DNA of 8,066 nt from Lachnospiraceae bacterium UBA3638 (GTDB taxonomy: Bacteria > Bacillota > Clostridia > Lachnospirales > Lachnospiraceae). Where the stretch lies: the NCBI GenBank assembly GCA_002373595.1, contig DFKT01000053.1:4191-12256 (forward strand), in the 5' to 3' direction. The notes under the pieces were generated by a model. That model saw nothing but the letters and a program-made list of their open reading frames with translations, was not told where the DNA came from and made no database searches. Every line of letters starts with the position of its first letter. The first letter of the stretch is position 1. Position numbers and translations under genes: made by a program. Positions 6,801 to 8,066 of this stretch are shown here, piece by piece.

Positions 6801-7223
6801 ATGCCAACATTCAACCAGTTAGTCAGAAAGGGACGCGAAACTTCCGTTAAGAAGTCGACGGCACCTGCTCTTCAGAAGGGATACAACTCTCTTCACAAGA
6901 AGGCTACCGATACCTCTTCTCCTCAGAAGCGCGGCGTTTGCACTGCAGTTAAGACTGCAACCCCTAAGAAGCCTAACTCTGCTCTTCGTAAGATCGCCAG
7001 AGTGCGTCTTTCAAACGGAATCGAAGTTACCAGCTACATTCCCGGCGAAGGTCACAATCTTCAGGAGCACAGTGTAGTGCTGATCCGTGGCGGCCGTGTT
7101 AAGGATCTGCCCGGTACCAGGTATCACATCATTCGCGGAACTCTCGATACCGCAGGTGTGGCAAACCGTAAGCAGGCGCGTTCCAAGTACGGTGCCAAGA
7201 GACCTAAGGAAGCTAAGAAGTAA
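6801..7223 (+). CDS. rpsL: 30S ribosomal protein S12
   Basis: S12 sits at the decoding centre and on the 30S/50S face, where it monitors codon-anticodon pairing. At 140 aa it is the usual length for Gram-positive S12, which has an N-terminal segment longer than that of enterobacteria. Conserved blocks are NQLVRKGR (5-12), SPQKRGVCT (40-48), [11 protein letters not shown] (54-64), [24 protein letters not shown] (82-105) and [14 protein letters not shown] (123-136). Lys56 and Lys101, the residues where streptomycin-resistance changes usually arise, are wild type. Thr106 replaces the valine usual in PGVRYH, a small oddity. It is first in the str operon, behind its own consensus promoter, and ends in tandem stops TAATAA (7221-7226). 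Confidence 0.98.
   Translation: MPTFNQLVRKGRETSVKKSTAPALQKGYNSLHKKATDTSSPQKRGVCTAVKTATPKKPNSALRKIARVRLSNGIEVTSYIPGEGHNLQEHSVVLIRGGRVKDLPGTRYHIIRGTLDTAGVANRKQARSKYGAKRPKEAKK

Positions 7224-7239
<16 letters not shown>
7201..7239 (+). repeat. 10-bp direct repeat spanning the rpsL stop codon
   Basis: GACCTAAGGA occurs at 7201-7210, in the last rpsL codons, and again at 7230-7239 just past the tandem stops. The 29-bp offset is not a multiple of three. The second copy supplies a ribosome-binding-like TAAGGAG (7234-7240) that has no ATG, GTG or TTG at normal distance. It may be a relic of a short duplication, or chance. Confidence 0.5.
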
Positions 7240-7881
<642 letters not shown>

Positions 7882-7894
7882 GGAGGGATAGTCA

Positions 7895-8066
7895 ATGGCA
7901 GGAAGAGAATATCCCCTTGAGAGAACAAGAAATATCGGTATTATGGCACATATCGATGCAGGTAAGACCACTCTTACCGAGCGTATACTGTACTATACCG
8001 GTATCAACTACAAGATCGGCGATACCCACGAAGGTACCGCAACGATGGACTGGATGGAGCAGGAGC
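7895..8066 (+). CDS. fusA: Elongation factor G, N-terminal part
   Basis: EF-G is the GTPase that drives translocation of tRNA and mRNA on the ribosome. The first 57 codons are present before the window ends. The G1 P-loop AHIDAGKTT (18-26, with Lys24) follows the usual start [11 protein letters not shown], and [15 protein letters not shown] (43-57) is the family's switch I region. Start is ATG 7895, with AAGGAGGG (7880-7887) overlapping the rpsG stop and a 7-nt spacer. Co-transcription with rpsL and rpsG is the normal str operon arrangement. The rest of the gene lies beyond the right edge. Confidence 0.98.
   Translation, partial: MAGREYPLERTRNIGIMAHIDAGKTTLTERILYYTGINYKIGDTHEGTATMDWMEQE

Overview
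The window comes from a Gram-positive Clostridia-type bacterium, most likely a gut or rumen Lachnospiraceae (Butyrivibrio-like). This rests on the Gram-positive form of S12 (140 aa), AAGGAGG-type ribosome binding sites, and a GH43 plus GGDEF gene repertoire that I know from that family. The genus is an inference.

The two ends of the window belong to the highly conserved rpoBC-str block. The left end (1-140) is the C-terminus of rpoC. The right end (6801-8066) is rpsL, rpsG and the start of fusA. In most bacteria these are near neighbours. Here about 6.6 kb separates them, and it carries four genes unrelated to transcription or translation. No transposase, integrase, tRNA or flanking duplication explains this interruption.

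The left part of the insert is a tight plus-strand cluster. A strong rho-independent terminator (156-193) follows rpoC, and only 4 nt later comes the ribosome binding site of an rfbD gene (dTDP-4-dehydrorhamnose reductase, 208-1125). One-base overlap then leads into a strange CydD-like ABC protein (1125-2879). It keeps the ABC signature but has lost the Walker A lysine, the Q-loop glutamine and the Walker B glutamate, seems to lack the second intracellular loop, and carries two extra C-terminal membrane helices. The last gene overlaps it by 29 bases: a cytoplasmic GH43 beta-xylosidase or arabinofuranosidase (2851-4410). No room exists for a dedicated promoter ahead of rfbD, so the cluster probably lives on readthrough from rpoBC.

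Converging from the other side is a membrane-bound diguanylate cyclase (6608-4446, minus strand) with an extracytoplasmic domain, seven-helix membrane unit, GAF-like domain and GGDEF domain. Its terminator hairpin overlaps its own stop codon. Its best promoter places the transcription start at or within about 2 nt of the ATG, so its mRNA may be leaderless.

Back to back with that promoter is a perfect-consensus housekeeping promoter (TTGACA, 17 bp, TATAAT, with an AT-rich upstream element) that drives rpsL-rpsG-fusA. The str operon thus has its own promoter, an 85-nt leader able to fold, and a 187-nt rpsL-rpsG spacer that could hold a control element or a tiny ORF. The most unusual items are the pseudo-ATPase ABC protein, the apparently leaderless diguanylate cyclase gene, and the split of rpoC from the str operon.
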